From the NCBI GenBank assembly GCA_964013575.1, contig CAXGWP010000001.1, positions 1 through 64,000 of the forward strand: a stretch of 64,000 bases of DNA, written 5' to 3'. The DNA is from BJGV01 sp964013575 (GTDB taxonomy: Bacteria > Pseudomonadota > Gammaproteobacteria > Burkholderiales > Nitrosomonadaceae). Under the pieces are notes generated by a model. It was not told where the DNA came from, did no database searches, and was given only the letters and a program-made list of their open reading frames with translations. Both the position numbers and the translations under genes were made by a program. Within the stretch, counting starts at the first letter, position 1, and the number at the start of each line of letters is the position of its first letter. This document shows positions 8,144 through 17,735 of this stretch, one piece after another.

Positions 8144-10320
8144 AATATATAATAATTACTGGTGCTGTCCTAATTAGTGCAGTAATGCTATTTTTACTTG
8201 CAATTGCAGGTGATGATACTGATTTCTTCGAAAGAAAGTACCGACTTCTCATTCAACTTAATGTCGGTTTTGTTTTATTCCTTATGACTGTAGTTGGGTA
8301 TCTAATCTGGAGGCTCAGACGCAGACTTAAAAAAGGAGTGCTGGGATCTAGACTTGCATTACGCTTATTATTGGTTTTCTCTCTAATGGCAGTTCTCCCA
8401 GGCGTATTAGTCTATAGCGCTTCAGTACAGTTCCTTGGTAAAAGTATTGAATCATGGTTTGATGTTAAAGTAGACCAAGCATTGGAAGGAGGGCTAAATC
8501 TTGGGCGAATTGCCCTAGACAATTTATTAGAAGAATTACGCAAGAATGCCCAAGTCACTGCCATTAATTTATCTGGTCAATCTGCATTACCATTACCTGA
8601 ACTAAATCAACTTTTAGAAGAATCAGAAGTTCAAGAGGCAACGCTATTCAATAAGGATGGTAGAGTTATTGCATTCTCTGATACTGCTGGCATGGAGGTT
8701 CCAGAAATGCCAAGCACCTCTGTAATGCGCCAAGTTAGAATGCAAGAAGCCTATAGTGCTGTTGAATTTATAGCAGGTAAAGGATTATATCTACGTGTAG
8801 TTGAACCAGTTCCAATAAATGTCCTTAATCCAGACACAGGTATAAGAATTTTACAATTATTACAACCAGTACCAAAGCAGTTAGCAGTTGATGCAGAAAT
8901 AGTTCAGACAATATATCGTGATTATGAGGAACTATCATTATCACGTCATGGACTAAAAAGACTTTATGGCGTAACACTAACTCTAGTATTACTTCTCTCT
9001 CTCTTTTCTGCACTAGCGGCTGCCTTCCTTATTAGTGAACGACTTAGCGCGCCCCTTGGTATACTAGCAGAAGGTACCCGTGCAGTAGCTGAAGGTGATT
9101 TTAGCAGAAGACACCCAGTTCAAAGTAATGATGAACTTGGCGTATTAACAGAATCATTTAATCTCATGACTCATCAATTAGAAGAAGCACGTACCGAAGC
9201 ACAACGTAATCAACATGAAGTTGAAAGTGCCCGAACCTATTTAGAAAGTATTTTAGCCAACCTCTCATCAGGCGTCCTTGTGTTTGATGAAAGCTTACGT
9301 ATGCGCACTACAAACTTAAGTGCAGAGAATATTTTAAAAGTCTCGCTGGCGGGTCTTATTGGGTTAACTATGAAAGAATGTACAAACCAAAAACCTCAAC
9401 TTCTTGCTCTAGAAAACGGCATTCGTGAAGGATTTCAATCAGGCAAAACCGGTGAATGGGAATGTCAGGTAGAACGAACTAAAGATGGCATAAATCAAGT
9501 CCTACTTTTACGTGGAACACGCCTCCGGGATGTCTCAGGAGAAGGAGCTGTAGTTGTCTTTGACGATATTACTAATTTACTACAAGCTCAACGTACTGCT
9601 GCTTGGAGAGAAATCGCTAGGCGGCTTGCTCATGAGATCAAGAACCCGCTTACACCAATACAACTTTCTGCTGAGCGTGTACAGCACAAATTATCCGAAA
9701 AACTAAATCAACATGATTCAGAGATTCTGAAAAAATCAACTGAAACAATAATCAACCAAGTGGCTGCATTAAAAACAATGGTAAATGAATTTAGTGAATA
9801 TGCGCGTGAACCAGAACTAAAATTACAGCTATTGGATCTTAATAAATTAATTCAGGAAATACTAACACTATATGAAACAACAAACATTGCTGAAGGTGGC
9901 GAACTACACTCTTATATACACCTGGATTTAACCCATAATTTGCCACTTATTAAAGGAGACTCAACCAGATTGCGACAAGTTATTCATAATCTACTCCAGA
10001 ATGCACAAGATACTCTAAGTGATGTTTCAGAACCAACCCTTACTGTAAGTACAAAAATAGTACAGGAAGGAGTGTGCCTTATCCTAAATGACAATGGAAA
10101 AGGATTCCCTAATCATGTAAGAATGAGAGCATTCGAACCATACGTAACTACGAAGCTTAAAGGAACTGGACTAGGCTTACCAATAGTAAAAAAAATTATA
10201 GAAGAACATAATGGAACAATTAAAATTGATAATATTGAACCACATGGCGCCCATATTGCCATAACTCTGCCAACTGTTTTAGAGAATAATAAAACTATTA
10301 ACAATGATAAAATAACATAG
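8140..10320 (+). CDS. ntrY: NtrY-like sensor histidine kinase
   Basis: Membrane sensor kinase, 726 residues, with a GTG start overlapping the preceding stop (GTGA). Hydrophobic segments lie near residues 4-23, 37-57, 72-92 and 277-298, the last two enclosing an extracytoplasmic region. A HAMP segment follows (SAPLGILAEGTRAVAEGDF, about 303-321), then a PAS-like region (about 365-480). The kinase core has the H-box AHEIKNPLTPIQ with phospho-acceptor His498, an N-box HNLLQNAQDTL, and G-boxes NDNGKGF and GTGLGLPIVKK. All catalytic motifs look intact. Its likely partner is the response regulator 35 bases downstream. The stimulus is unknown; NtrY families have been linked to nitrogen and redox responses. 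Confidence 0.93.
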   Translation: MKYIIITGAVLISAVMLFLLAIAGDDTDFFERKYRLLIQLNVGFVLFLMTVVGYLIWRLRRRLKKGVLGSRLALRLLLVFSLMAVLPGVLVYSASVQFLGKSIESWFDVKVDQALEGGLNLGRIALDNLLEELRKNAQVTAINLSGQSALPLPELNQLLEESEVQEATLFNKDGRVIAFSDTAGMEVPEMPSTSVMRQVRMQEAYSAVEFIAGKGLYLRVVEPVPINVLNPDTGIRILQLLQPVPKQLAVDAEIVQTIYRDYEELSLSRHGLKRLYGVTLTLVLLLSLFSALAAAFLISERLSAPLGILAEGTRAVAEGDFSRRHPVQSNDELGVLTESFNLMTHQLEEARTEAQRNQHEVESARTYLESILANLSSGVLVFDESLRMRTTNLSAENILKVSLAGLIGLTMKECTNQKPQLLALENGIREGFQSGKTGEWECQVERTKDGINQVLLLRGTRLRDVSGEGAVVVFDDITNLLQAQRTAAWREIARRLAHEIKNPLTPIQLSAERVQHKLSEKLNQHDSEILKKSTETIINQVAALKTMVNEFSEYAREPELKLQLLDLNKLIQEILTLYETTNIAEGGELHSYIHLDLTHNLPLIKGDSTRLRQVIHNLLQNAQDTLSDVSEPTLTVSTKIVQEGVCLILNDNGKGFPNHVRMRAFEPYVTTKLKGTGLGLPIVKKIIEEHNGTIKIDNIEPHGAHIAITLPTVLENNKTINNDKIT

Positions 10321-10355
10321 CAAAACACCTATAATGAGAAATTAAAATATTATAT

Positions 10356-11606
10356 ATGGCAAATAATACAATACTTGTTGTTGATGATGAAATTGGCATA
10401 CGTGAACTACTGTCAGAAATATTACGTGATGAGGGTTACCATGTAACATTAGCAGAAAGCGCAGAACAAGCACGTATCTGGCGAAACAAATCACGCCCTG
10501 ATCTAGTATTACTTGATATTTGGATGCCCGATACAGATGGAGTTACCCTACTAAAAGAATGGGCAAGTAATGGCCTACTAACAATGCCAGTAATTGTAAT
10601 GTCAGGGCATGGAACTATAGCAACTGCAGTTGAGGCAACCCGTATAGGTGCATTTGGGTATCTAGAAAAACCAATACCACTTCAAATGCTTCTAAATACA
10701 GTGCAGAAGGCATTACGTAGTAGACTTAGTCAAACTGCTCCAACCCTATCACTTTCAAAGCTTGGAAAAGGGCCATTAATAACAGATCTTAAAAAAAGAC
10801 TAGAAAATATTTCTAGCTTAAAAACACCTTTACTTATTATTGGAGAACAAGGCTCAGGTATAGAATTATGTGCCCATTTTCTACATTGCTCTAATACACC
10901 ATGGGTTGCTCCTGATACATTTACATTGCTATCGGATTCCCCATATGACTTACTTGAACAAGCAAAAAATGGATTACTATTTTTAAAAGAAATTGGTAGT
11001 TTAAATAAAACAGAGCAAAGGGGTCTGCTGAAATTAATAAGTAAATTAGATAAATATAACGTTAGGCTTGTATGCGCAAGCTCTCTATCACTAGCAGAGC
11101 TAACAGCTGAAGGCAAATATGAACCAAAACTATATGAAATATTAAGTGGACTTTGTATCAATGTACCTGCATTAAGAGAGCACAAAGAAGATATTCCTGA
11201 GTTGGCAAATCAAATTCTTTTGCAATGCATTGAGTCAGGCAGCACAACTATTCAACAATTTAATACCGCAGCACTTAATGCTTTACGCAATTATAACTGG
11301 CCAGGTAATCTTATGCAGCTTACCGGAACAATCCGTTCTCTAGCCCTAACTTCTAGTAACAATGAAATTTCAGCAGATGATGTGCATAAAATCCTTACAG
11401 TGCCATTGCAGAAGCATTCTATTTTAAATATTTCTGTTCATATGACTTTACGAGAAGCTCGTGATATTTTTGAAAAATCCTATTTTGAGCAATTAATAGA
11501 TCATGAAGAAGGTAATATGACTCGAGTAGCCGAACGGGCTGGATTAGAGCGAACACACCTTTATCGGAAGCTTAAAATATTAGATATCAAACTAAAAAGT
11601 CATTGA
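10356..11606 (+). CDS. ntrX: NtrX-like response regulator with degenerate sigma-54 activator domain
   Basis: A 416-residue response regulator paired with NtrY. The receiver domain (1-120) is intact: acidic pair DDE at 10-12, phospho-acceptor Asp54 in LLDIWMPD, and a Lys at 105 in LEKP. The middle domain aligns with sigma-54-dependent AAA+ activators but its key residues are gone. The P-loop position reads GEQGSGIE (163-170, Ile169 for the usual Lys), the Walker B position reads LLFLKEI (Lys211 for Asp), and no GAFTGA loop is visible. LREHKEDIP and NWPGN remain. The C-terminus is a Fis-type helix-turn-helix (GNMTRVAERAGLERTHLYRKL). I infer a DNA-binding regulator that no longer hydrolyses ATP or drives sigma-54. 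Confidence 0.88.
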   Translation: MANNTILVVDDEIGIRELLSEILRDEGYHVTLAESAEQARIWRNKSRPDLVLLDIWMPDTDGVTLLKEWASNGLLTMPVIVMSGHGTIATAVEATRIGAFGYLEKPIPLQMLLNTVQKALRSRLSQTAPTLSLSKLGKGPLITDLKKRLENISSLKTPLLIIGEQGSGIELCAHFLHCSNTPWVAPDTFTLLSDSPYDLLEQAKNGLLFLKEIGSLNKTEQRGLLKLISKLDKYNVRLVCASSLSLAELTAEGKYEPKLYEILSGLCINVPALREHKEDIPELANQILLQCIESGSTTIQQFNTAALNALRNYNWPGNLMQLTGTIRSLALTSSNNEISADDVHKILTVPLQKHSILNISVHMTLREARDIFEKSYFEQLIDHEEGNMTRVAERAGLERTHLYRKLKILDIKLKSH

Positions 11607-11763
11607 AAATAAATAAAAACACCGTAAAATTAGCTCATGGTTGTCTGACTAGCCTTCTTAAGCGATAATACTATTTTTTGCCCAGTAAAATATTTACACA
11701 CTGTTTCTACAGATGTGGTTCAAGATATTTTTTCTTTAATTTTGAGCTAGGGGATTTGTATTC

Positions 11764-13779
11764 ATGGAAACACCTAAAGATTTTGAGCCACCAGCGTTCA
11801 AAGATATAACAAATGCTGTCCGTGCATTAGCTATGGATGCCGTTCAAAAAGCAAACTCTGGTCACCCTGGTGCGCCCATGGGTATGGCTGAAATTGCAGA
11901 AGTATTATGGATTCATCATTTGCGTCATAACCCTACTAATCCAAATTGGGCAGACCGAGATCGTTTTATTTTATCAAATGGGCATGGCTCTATGCTAATT
12001 TATGCCCTATTGCATCTTACTGGATATGATTTATCAATAGATGACATTAAGCAATTTCGTCAACTTCATTCAAAAACTCCAGGTCACCCAGAATATGGTT
12101 ATACGCCTGGTGTAGAAACCACGACTGGACCTTTAGGCCAAGGCATTACAAATGCAGTAGGCATGGCAATGGCAGAGAAGATTCTTGCTTCAGAATTTAA
12201 TCGACCAGAATTTAATATTATTGATCATTACAGTTATACATTTCTTGGTGATGGCTGCCTTATGGAAGGTATTTCTCATGAAGCATGCTCTCTGGCAGGA
12301 ACTCTAGGACTTGGGAAACTAATCTGTTTTTATGATGATAATGGTATTTCCATAGATGGTAATGTAGAAGGCTGGTTTAGTGATGACACCCCTAAACGCT
12401 TCGAAGCTTATGGTTGGCATGTGATTTCTAATGTAAATGGCCATGACCCTGCAGCAATTGAAGCTGCTATCACAGAAGCTAAGCAAGAGAATGGAAAGCC
12501 TTCAATTATTTGCTGTAAAACAGTAATAGGTATGGGATCACCTAACAAAGCAGGAACCCATGCGGTTCATGGAGCAGCACTAGGCGAAGAAGAAGTAGCT
12601 GCTACACGTGCAAGCATAGGATGGAACCACCCACCATTTGAGATACCAAAAGAAGTTTATGCTTCATGGGATTGTCGTGCCAAAGGTGAAAAATTAGAGG
12701 CTGAATGGGACCAAAAATTTAATGAATATGCAAAAAAATACCCAAATGAAGCCGCTGAGTTTAAACGTCGCATAGCAGGAGACCTTCCACCAAATTGGCG
12801 TGAACATGTAGAAAATATAATTACTCAAGTCAATGAAAAAAAAGAAACAATTGCAAGCCGAAAAGCATCACAAAATGCTATTGAAGGCCTAGCTCCTGCA
12901 TTACCAGAGCTTATAGGAGGATCGGCCGACCTTGCAGGATCAAATCTTACTCTATGGTCTGGCTCAAAAAGTGTAAGTAATAAAACTGGTGGAAACTATA
13001 TTTATTATGGTGTACGTGAATTTGGAATGAGTGCAATTATGAATGGATTATCATTACATGGCGGCTTAATACCCTATGGTGCCACATTCCTCATGTTTTC
13101 AGAATATGCCCGCAATGCATTACGTATGGCAGCTCTGATGAAAATCCGCAATTTATTTATATTTACGCATGACTCAATTGGGCTTGGCGAAGATGGCCCT
13201 ACACACCAAGCAGTAGAACAAACTGCAACCCTTAGATACATTCCTAATATGGATGTATGGCGCCCATGTGATACAGTAGAATCAACAATATCATGGGCAC
13301 GCTCAATTGAGCGAAAAGATGGTCCGTCAACTCTTATTTTTAGTCGCCAGAATCTTCCATTCCAAAAACGCGATGAAGAAACAATTAAATTAATTAATAA
13401 AGGCGGCTATATTTTATCAGAGGCATCAGATGGGAAACCACAAGCCATAATTATTGCAACTGGTTCAGAAATTGAACTAGCAATGAAAGCACAGCAAGTA
13501 TTAGCTGAGACAGGCATAAATATCAGGGTTGTTTCAATGCCATGTACCAATTTGTTTGACAGACAGGATCAAGCTTATAAAGAAAGTGTGCTTCTAAGTG
13601 GTGTTAATCGTGTTGTAGTTGAAGCAGGCACTGCAGATTTTTGGTACAAGTATGTAGGGCTTGAAGGGGCAATAGTAGGAATGAATACTTTTGGTGAATC
13701 TGCACCTGCAGGTGACCTTTTCAGCCACTTTGGTTTTACTGTAGATAATGTTGTTAAGACAGTAAAAAGCGTAATCTGA
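11764..13779 (+). CDS. tkt: transketolase
   Basis: Thiamine-diphosphate enzyme that moves two-carbon ketol units between sugar phosphates in the pentose-phosphate and Calvin cycles. The 671 residues are full length. Visible motifs are NSGHPGAPMGMAEIAEVLW, HGSMLIYALLHLTGYD, the cofactor/metal site GDGCLMEGISHEA with downstream DDNGISIDG, and the second-domain segment THDSIGLGEDGPTHQ. It opens the tkt-gap-pgk-pyk-fbaA cluster. AGGGGAT about 10 bases before the ATG is a good ribosome site. The role in a Calvin cycle cannot be decided, since no RuBisCO or phosphoribulokinase gene is in the window. Confidence 0.97.
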   Translation: METPKDFEPPAFKDITNAVRALAMDAVQKANSGHPGAPMGMAEIAEVLWIHHLRHNPTNPNWADRDRFILSNGHGSMLIYALLHLTGYDLSIDDIKQFRQLHSKTPGHPEYGYTPGVETTTGPLGQGITNAVGMAMAEKILASEFNRPEFNIIDHYSYTFLGDGCLMEGISHEACSLAGTLGLGKLICFYDDNGISIDGNVEGWFSDDTPKRFEAYGWHVISNVNGHDPAAIEAAITEAKQENGKPSIICCKTVIGMGSPNKAGTHAVHGAALGEEEVAATRASIGWNHPPFEIPKEVYASWDCRAKGEKLEAEWDQKFNEYAKKYPNEAAEFKRRIAGDLPPNWREHVENIITQVNEKKETIASRKASQNAIEGLAPALPELIGGSADLAGSNLTLWSGSKSVSNKTGGNYIYYGVREFGMSAIMNGLSLHGGLIPYGATFLMFSEYARNALRMAALMKIRNLFIFTHDSIGLGEDGPTHQAVEQTATLRYIPNMDVWRPCDTVESTISWARSIERKDGPSTLIFSRQNLPFQKRDEETIKLINKGGYILSEASDGKPQAIIIATGSEIELAMKAQQVLAETGINIRVVSMPCTNLFDRQDQAYKESVLLSGVNRVVVEAGTADFWYKYVGLEGAIVGMNTFGESAPAGDLFSHFGFTVDNVVKTVKSVI

Positions 13780-13790
13780 TTTTTACTAGG

Positions 13791-13810
13791 TAACATAAAG
13801 ATTTATGTTA
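13791..13810. repeat. short palindrome between tkt and gap
   Basis: TAACATAA, four bases, then TTATGTTA: an eight-base perfect inverted repeat 11 bases after the tkt stop and 37 bases before gap. It has almost no G or C, so it would be a weak hairpin. It could be an operator or a processing or partial-termination site that tunes gap relative to tkt. No such role is shown by sequence alone. Confidence 0.35.
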
Positions 13811-13846
13811 AATGTAATTTAATTTTTTATTCAAAGGACTTTCAAT

Positions 13847-14848
13847 ATGACAATTAAAGTCGGTATAAATGGATTTGGGCGCATAGGGCGTATGGTATTT
13901 CGTGCAGCAATTGAAAATTTCAAAGACATTGAAGTCGTTGCTATAAACGATTTACTTGAACCGGATTATTTAGCTTATATGCTAAAACATGACTCGGTAC
14001 ATGGACGTTTCACAGGAGAAGTAAGTTTAGAAGGAAATAACACTCTAGTAGTCAATGGTACTAAAGTTCGTCTAACCGCTATTAAAGATCCATCAGAACT
14101 TAAATGGAATGAAGTAGGGGCTGAGGTTGTTATTGAATCAACTGGACTATTTCTTACTAAAGAAACCTGCGAGAAACATCTCATTGCTGGTGCAAAAAAA
14201 GTAATTATGTCGGCACCTTCTAAAGATGATACACCTATGTTTGTCAATGGAGTGAATGATAAAACCTATGCTGGTCAAGCCATTATTTCCAATGCGTCTT
14301 GTACAACTAACTGCCTTGCACCAGTCGCAAAAGTATTAAACGATAATTTTGGCATTAAACGTGGCTTGATGACTACTGTACATGCAGCGACAGCTACTCA
14401 AAAAACTGTTGATGGTCCTTCTAATAAAGACTGGCGTGGTGGACGAGGTATTCTTGAAAATATTATCCCGTCTTCTACTGGTGCTGCAAAAGCTGTAGGA
14501 GTAGTTATCCCAGAATTAAATAAGAAACTTACAGGTATGGCTTTCCGTGTTCCAACATCTGATGTTTCTGTTGTAGACTTAACGGTAGAATTGAATAAAG
14601 ATGCTACCTATGAAGAAGTCTGCAATGCTATGAAAAAAGCATCTGAAGGGAATATGAAAGGTGTACTTGCATATACAGACCAAAAGGTTGTTTCTACTGA
14701 TTTCAGAGGTGAAAGTTGTACATCAGTTTTTGACGCGGAGGCCGGTATGTCCCTAGATGGCACATTTATAAAATGTGTTTCTTGGTATGATAATGAATGG
14801 GGGTACTCAAGCAAAATTCTTGAAATGGCGCGGGTTGTTGCCAAATAA
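13847..14848 (+). CDS. gap: glyceraldehyde-3-phosphate dehydrogenase, type I
   Basis: Interconverts glyceraldehyde-3-phosphate and 1,3-bisphosphoglycerate using NAD(P). The 333 residues begin with the dinucleotide fold GINGFGRIGRMVFRAA. Asp35 in AINDLLEPDY follows the second strand and favours NAD. The active site SNASCTTNCLAPV has catalytic Cys152. The C-terminal WYDNEWGYSSK is typical. It lies between tkt and pgk and is followed at once by a strong terminator-like hairpin, so gap transcripts probably end there at least in part and pgk may have its own promoter. Confidence 0.98.
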   Translation: MTIKVGINGFGRIGRMVFRAAIENFKDIEVVAINDLLEPDYLAYMLKHDSVHGRFTGEVSLEGNNTLVVNGTKVRLTAIKDPSELKWNEVGAEVVIESTGLFLTKETCEKHLIAGAKKVIMSAPSKDDTPMFVNGVNDKTYAGQAIISNASCTTNCLAPVAKVLNDNFGIKRGLMTTVHAATATQKTVDGPSNKDWRGGRGILENIIPSSTGAAKAVGVVIPELNKKLTGMAFRVPTSDVSVVDLTVELNKDATYEEVCNAMKKASEGNMKGVLAYTDQKVVSTDFRGESCTSVFDAEAGMSLDGTFIKCVSWYDNEWGYSSKILEMARVVAK

Positions 14849-14864
14849 TTTTATCTTAAATATT

Positions 14865-14894
14865 AATAAGCAGGGAGACTACTCCCTGCTTATT
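14865..14894 (+). terminator. strong hairpin terminator after gap
   Basis: A perfect 13-base-pair stem (14865-14877 with 14882-14894) containing GCAGGGAG/CTCCCTGC and a four-base loop ACTA, starting 16 bases after the gap stop. A short T-rich stretch overlaps and follows the right arm (TTATTTGTTATT). This is the clearest rho-independent terminator in the carbon cluster, although the T tract is imperfect and leakage into pgk is possible. Confidence 0.8.
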
Positions 14895-14941
14895 TGTTAT
14901 TAACTACAAGTTACCATTACTCTAATATATTTGGAATACCC

Positions 14942-16129
14942 ATGCCAGTCACCAAACTTACTGAACTTAATCTCACAAATAAAAGAGTATTTATTCGTTC
15001 TGACCTTAATGTGCCAATTGAAAATGGAATAGTAACATCGGATGCACGTATTACTGCTTCAATGTCTACCATTAATTATTGCCTAGAACAAGGCGCAAAA
15101 GTAATGGTCACTTCACATTTGGGTCGCCCTGAAGAAGGAGTATGGTCTGATGAAAACTCCCTCAAGCCTGTTGCTGATAATATATCAGCACGACTGAATA
15201 AACCTATACAATTAATCAAAGATTGGGTTGAAGGTGGATTTGAAGTTAAGAGTGGAGATCTTGTAGTATTAGAAAATTGCCGCTTTAACAAAGGTGAAAA
15301 AAAGAATACCGAAGAAATTGCACGAAAATATGCTCAACTATGTGACATTTTTGTAATGGACGCCTTTGGTACTGCACATCGTGCACAAGCATCAACTTAT
15401 GGTATAGCTCAATATGCACCTATAGCCTGTGCTGGAATCTTACTGACCGAGGAATTAGAAGCATTAACTAAAGCCCTATTGAATCCTGCGCGACCAATGG
15501 TTGCTATTGTAGGCGGCTCTAAAGTTTCAACAAAATTAACTGTTCTTGAATCTTTATCAAAAAAAGTAGACCAACTAGTAGTAGGCGGTGGTATCGCAAA
15601 TACTTTTCTAAAAGCAGCGGGTAAAAATATTGGGAAATCTTTATATGAAGATAGTCTAGTTTCAACAGCTAAAAATTTAATGGATACTATGGCAAAACGT
15701 AATGCCTCAATCCCTATAGCCAAAGATGTTGTGGTTGGAAGAAAGTTTGATCCAAATGAGCCAGCAAAATTAAAAACCTCTGATGAGGTTACTAATGAAG
15801 AAATGATTTTTGATATAGGGGAAAAAAGTGCACAAGATCTAACTAATATTATTATGAAAGCTGGTACGGTAGTATGGAATGGACCAGTTGGGGTCTTTGA
15901 ATTTGACCAATTTGGATCTGGCACTAAATCCATTGCTACAGCAATAGCTAATACTAAAGCTTATACTCTTGCAGGTGGTGGTGACACTATTGCTGCAATA
16001 CAAAAATATAATATTTATAACAAAATTTCTTATATCTCTACTGCTGGCGGTGCATTCTTAGAGTTCTTAGAAGGAAAAAAATTACCTGCTGTAGAAATAC
16101 TAGAAAAACGTGCAAATGATATACACTAA
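14942..16129 (+). CDS. pgk: phosphoglycerate kinase
   Basis: Transfers phosphate between 1,3-bisphosphoglycerate and ADP. I start it at the ATG at 14942 (protein begins MPVTKLTELNL), because the family begins there; the frame is open 48 bases further upstream, but that part overlaps the gap terminator. The 395 residues carry RSDLNVPIENG, TSHLGRPEEG, LENCRFNKGE, the DAFGTAHR segment, GGSKVSTKL, WNGPVGVFE and the nucleotide loop AGGGDTIAAI. Length is normal. pyk follows closely. Confidence 0.97.
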   Translation: MPVTKLTELNLTNKRVFIRSDLNVPIENGIVTSDARITASMSTINYCLEQGAKVMVTSHLGRPEEGVWSDENSLKPVADNISARLNKPIQLIKDWVEGGFEVKSGDLVVLENCRFNKGEKKNTEEIARKYAQLCDIFVMDAFGTAHRAQASTYGIAQYAPIACAGILLTEELEALTKALLNPARPMVAIVGGSKVSTKLTVLESLSKKVDQLVVGGGIANTFLKAAGKNIGKSLYEDSLVSTAKNLMDTMAKRNASIPIAKDVVVGRKFDPNEPAKLKTSDEVTNEEMIFDIGEKSAQDLTNIIMKAGTVVWNGPVGVFEFDQFGSGTKSIATAIANTKAYTLAGGGDTIAAIQKYNIYNKISYISTAGGAFLEFLEGKKLPAVEILEKRANDIH

Positions 16130-16166
16130 AAAATTATCTTCTAAATAATATATGATTCAAAGAAAA

Positions 16167-17615
16167 ATGCTACGAAGGACAAAAATTGTAGCAACACTTG
16201 GCCCTGCATCGCGTAGCCCGAAAATTCTAGAACAGATGATCCTGGCTGGAGTAGATGTAATTCGTATTAATTTTGCTCATGGAACCAAAGAAGAACATAC
16301 TGAAATTATTGAACTGTCCCGTTCCTTAGCCCGCGCTTCAGGACATGCAATAGGTGTATTAGTAGATTTACAAGGTCCGAAAATTCGTATTGGTAAATTT
16401 GAGAATGGAAAAGTATCTTTAGAGGCAGGAAACAATTTTATTTTAGATGCAGAATGTGTTCTTGGAAATCAAGAGCGAGTAGGACTAGATTATAAAGAAC
16501 TACCACAAGATGTAGAATCTGGCGCTATTCTTATGCTAGATGATGGAAGAATTATACTAAATGTTACTAAGGTTAAAGGTAGCAAAATATATTGTACTGT
16601 TGAACAAGGCGGAATATTATCAAATAACAAAGGCATCAATCGTAAAGGAGGTGGCCTCAGCGCTCCCGCATTAACAAATAAAGATAAAGAAGATATTAAA
16701 ACTGCTGCAGAACTTAAAGCAGATTATCTAGCTGTATCTTTTCCTAGATCAGGTAGGGACATGTCTATAGCTCGTGATCTGATGATTCAGGCTGGCGGGA
16801 AAAGCCTATTAATGGCAAAAATTGAGAGAAAAGAAGCAATCGAGGAATTAGATAGTATTCTAAAGGCCTCAGATGCCATCATGGTTGCAAGAGGAGATCT
16901 TTCTGTAGAAGTTGGTGCTGAAGCAGTACCTGCATTACAAAAACGTATGATACGTGCGGCCCGTACAAATAACAAATTAGTAGTAACTGCTACGCAAATG
17001 ATGGAATCCATGGTTAATAGCCGGGTTCCTACTAGGGCAGAAGTTTCTGATGTAGCTAATGCAGTATTAGATGGTACTGATGCAGTAATGCTCTCCTCTG
17101 AATCTGCTACGGGACAATATCCAGTTGAAACAGTAGAAGCTATGGCCAGAGTATGTCTTGAGTCAGAAAAAGAATATCAAGGTAATCTTGAATTACGAAG
17201 ATTACGAGATGGTATACCAGGAACAATTGAAGAAGCAGTTGCTCGGGCTACTATGTTCACTACAGATAGCCTAAAAATATCTGCAATTGCTGCACTTACA
17301 CAAAGTGGATTTACAGCAATGCTGATGTCAAGAAAAAGCTCTAATGTACCAATATTTGCCCTAAGTCCACAGCTAGATACCCGGAGAAAAGTTACATTAT
17401 TTCGTGGAGTTTATCCTGTAATTTTTGATGGCAAATTTCAAGATCCAGAGGTAATTTTGACCCGAGCAGAAAATGAATTACTTAAACGTGGGGTAGTTAA
17501 GAAAGGTGATTTAATACTTATAACTATTGGTGAGCCTGTAGGAAAAGCAGGTGGAACAAATACAATGAAAATTGTTAAAGTAGGCGAACATGTTAGTAAT
17601 AAAATCAAGAATTAA
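16167..17615 (+). CDS. pyk: pyruvate kinase
   Basis: Makes pyruvate and ATP from phosphoenolpyruvate. Start choice: ATG at 16167 gives the family-typical MLRRTKIVATLGPASR and has AAAGAAAA in front; an in-frame ATG at 16152 would add five residues. Motifs seen are VDLQGPKIRIG, VSFPRSGRDM, LLMAKIERKEAIEELD (catalytic Lys/Glu region), DAIMVARGDLSVEVG, TATQMMESM and a C-terminal domain ending in GGTNTMKIVKVG. About 482 residues, normal for PykA-type enzymes. It follows pgk closely; fbaA follows after a spacer with an AT hairpin. Confidence 0.96.
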   Translation: MLRRTKIVATLGPASRSPKILEQMILAGVDVIRINFAHGTKEEHTEIIELSRSLARASGHAIGVLVDLQGPKIRIGKFENGKVSLEAGNNFILDAECVLGNQERVGLDYKELPQDVESGAILMLDDGRIILNVTKVKGSKIYCTVEQGGILSNNKGINRKGGGLSAPALTNKDKEDIKTAAELKADYLAVSFPRSGRDMSIARDLMIQAGGKSLLMAKIERKEAIEELDSILKASDAIMVARGDLSVEVGAEAVPALQKRMIRAARTNNKLVVTATQMMESMVNSRVPTRAEVSDVANAVLDGTDAVMLSSESATGQYPVETVEAMARVCLESEKEYQGNLELRRLRDGIPGTIEEAVARATMFTTDSLKISAIAALTQSGFTAMLMSRKSSNVPIFALSPQLDTRRKVTLFRGVYPVIFDGKFQDPEVILTRAENELLKRGVVKKGDLILITIGEPVGKAGGTNTMKIVKVGEHVSNKIKN

Positions 17616-17640
17616 ATAAAGAAATATACTTTATTTAATT
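17610..17640 (+). terminator. AT-only hairpin overlapping the pyk stop
   Basis: A perfect 12-base-pair stem (17610-17621 with 17629-17640, AATTAAATAAAG and its complement) and a seven-base loop, spanning the pyk stop codon. With only one G-C pair it is weak and has no proper T tract, so it is better seen as a possible mRNA 3' stabiliser or weak terminator than as a firm terminator. Confidence 0.4.
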
Positions 17641-17735
17641 CTTAATCTTAATTTAAATTGGATTTTCTAAGATTTAAAATATATTATTCTATTAATTATA
17701 AATTTTAGTTACAGATTTTTTTGGAGGATACTTAA

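Noticed and set aside
15409..15933. 174-codon frame antisense to pgk
   Set aside because: Lies wholly inside a certain gene, with no independent family match; same for 10730-11185 antisense to ntrX.
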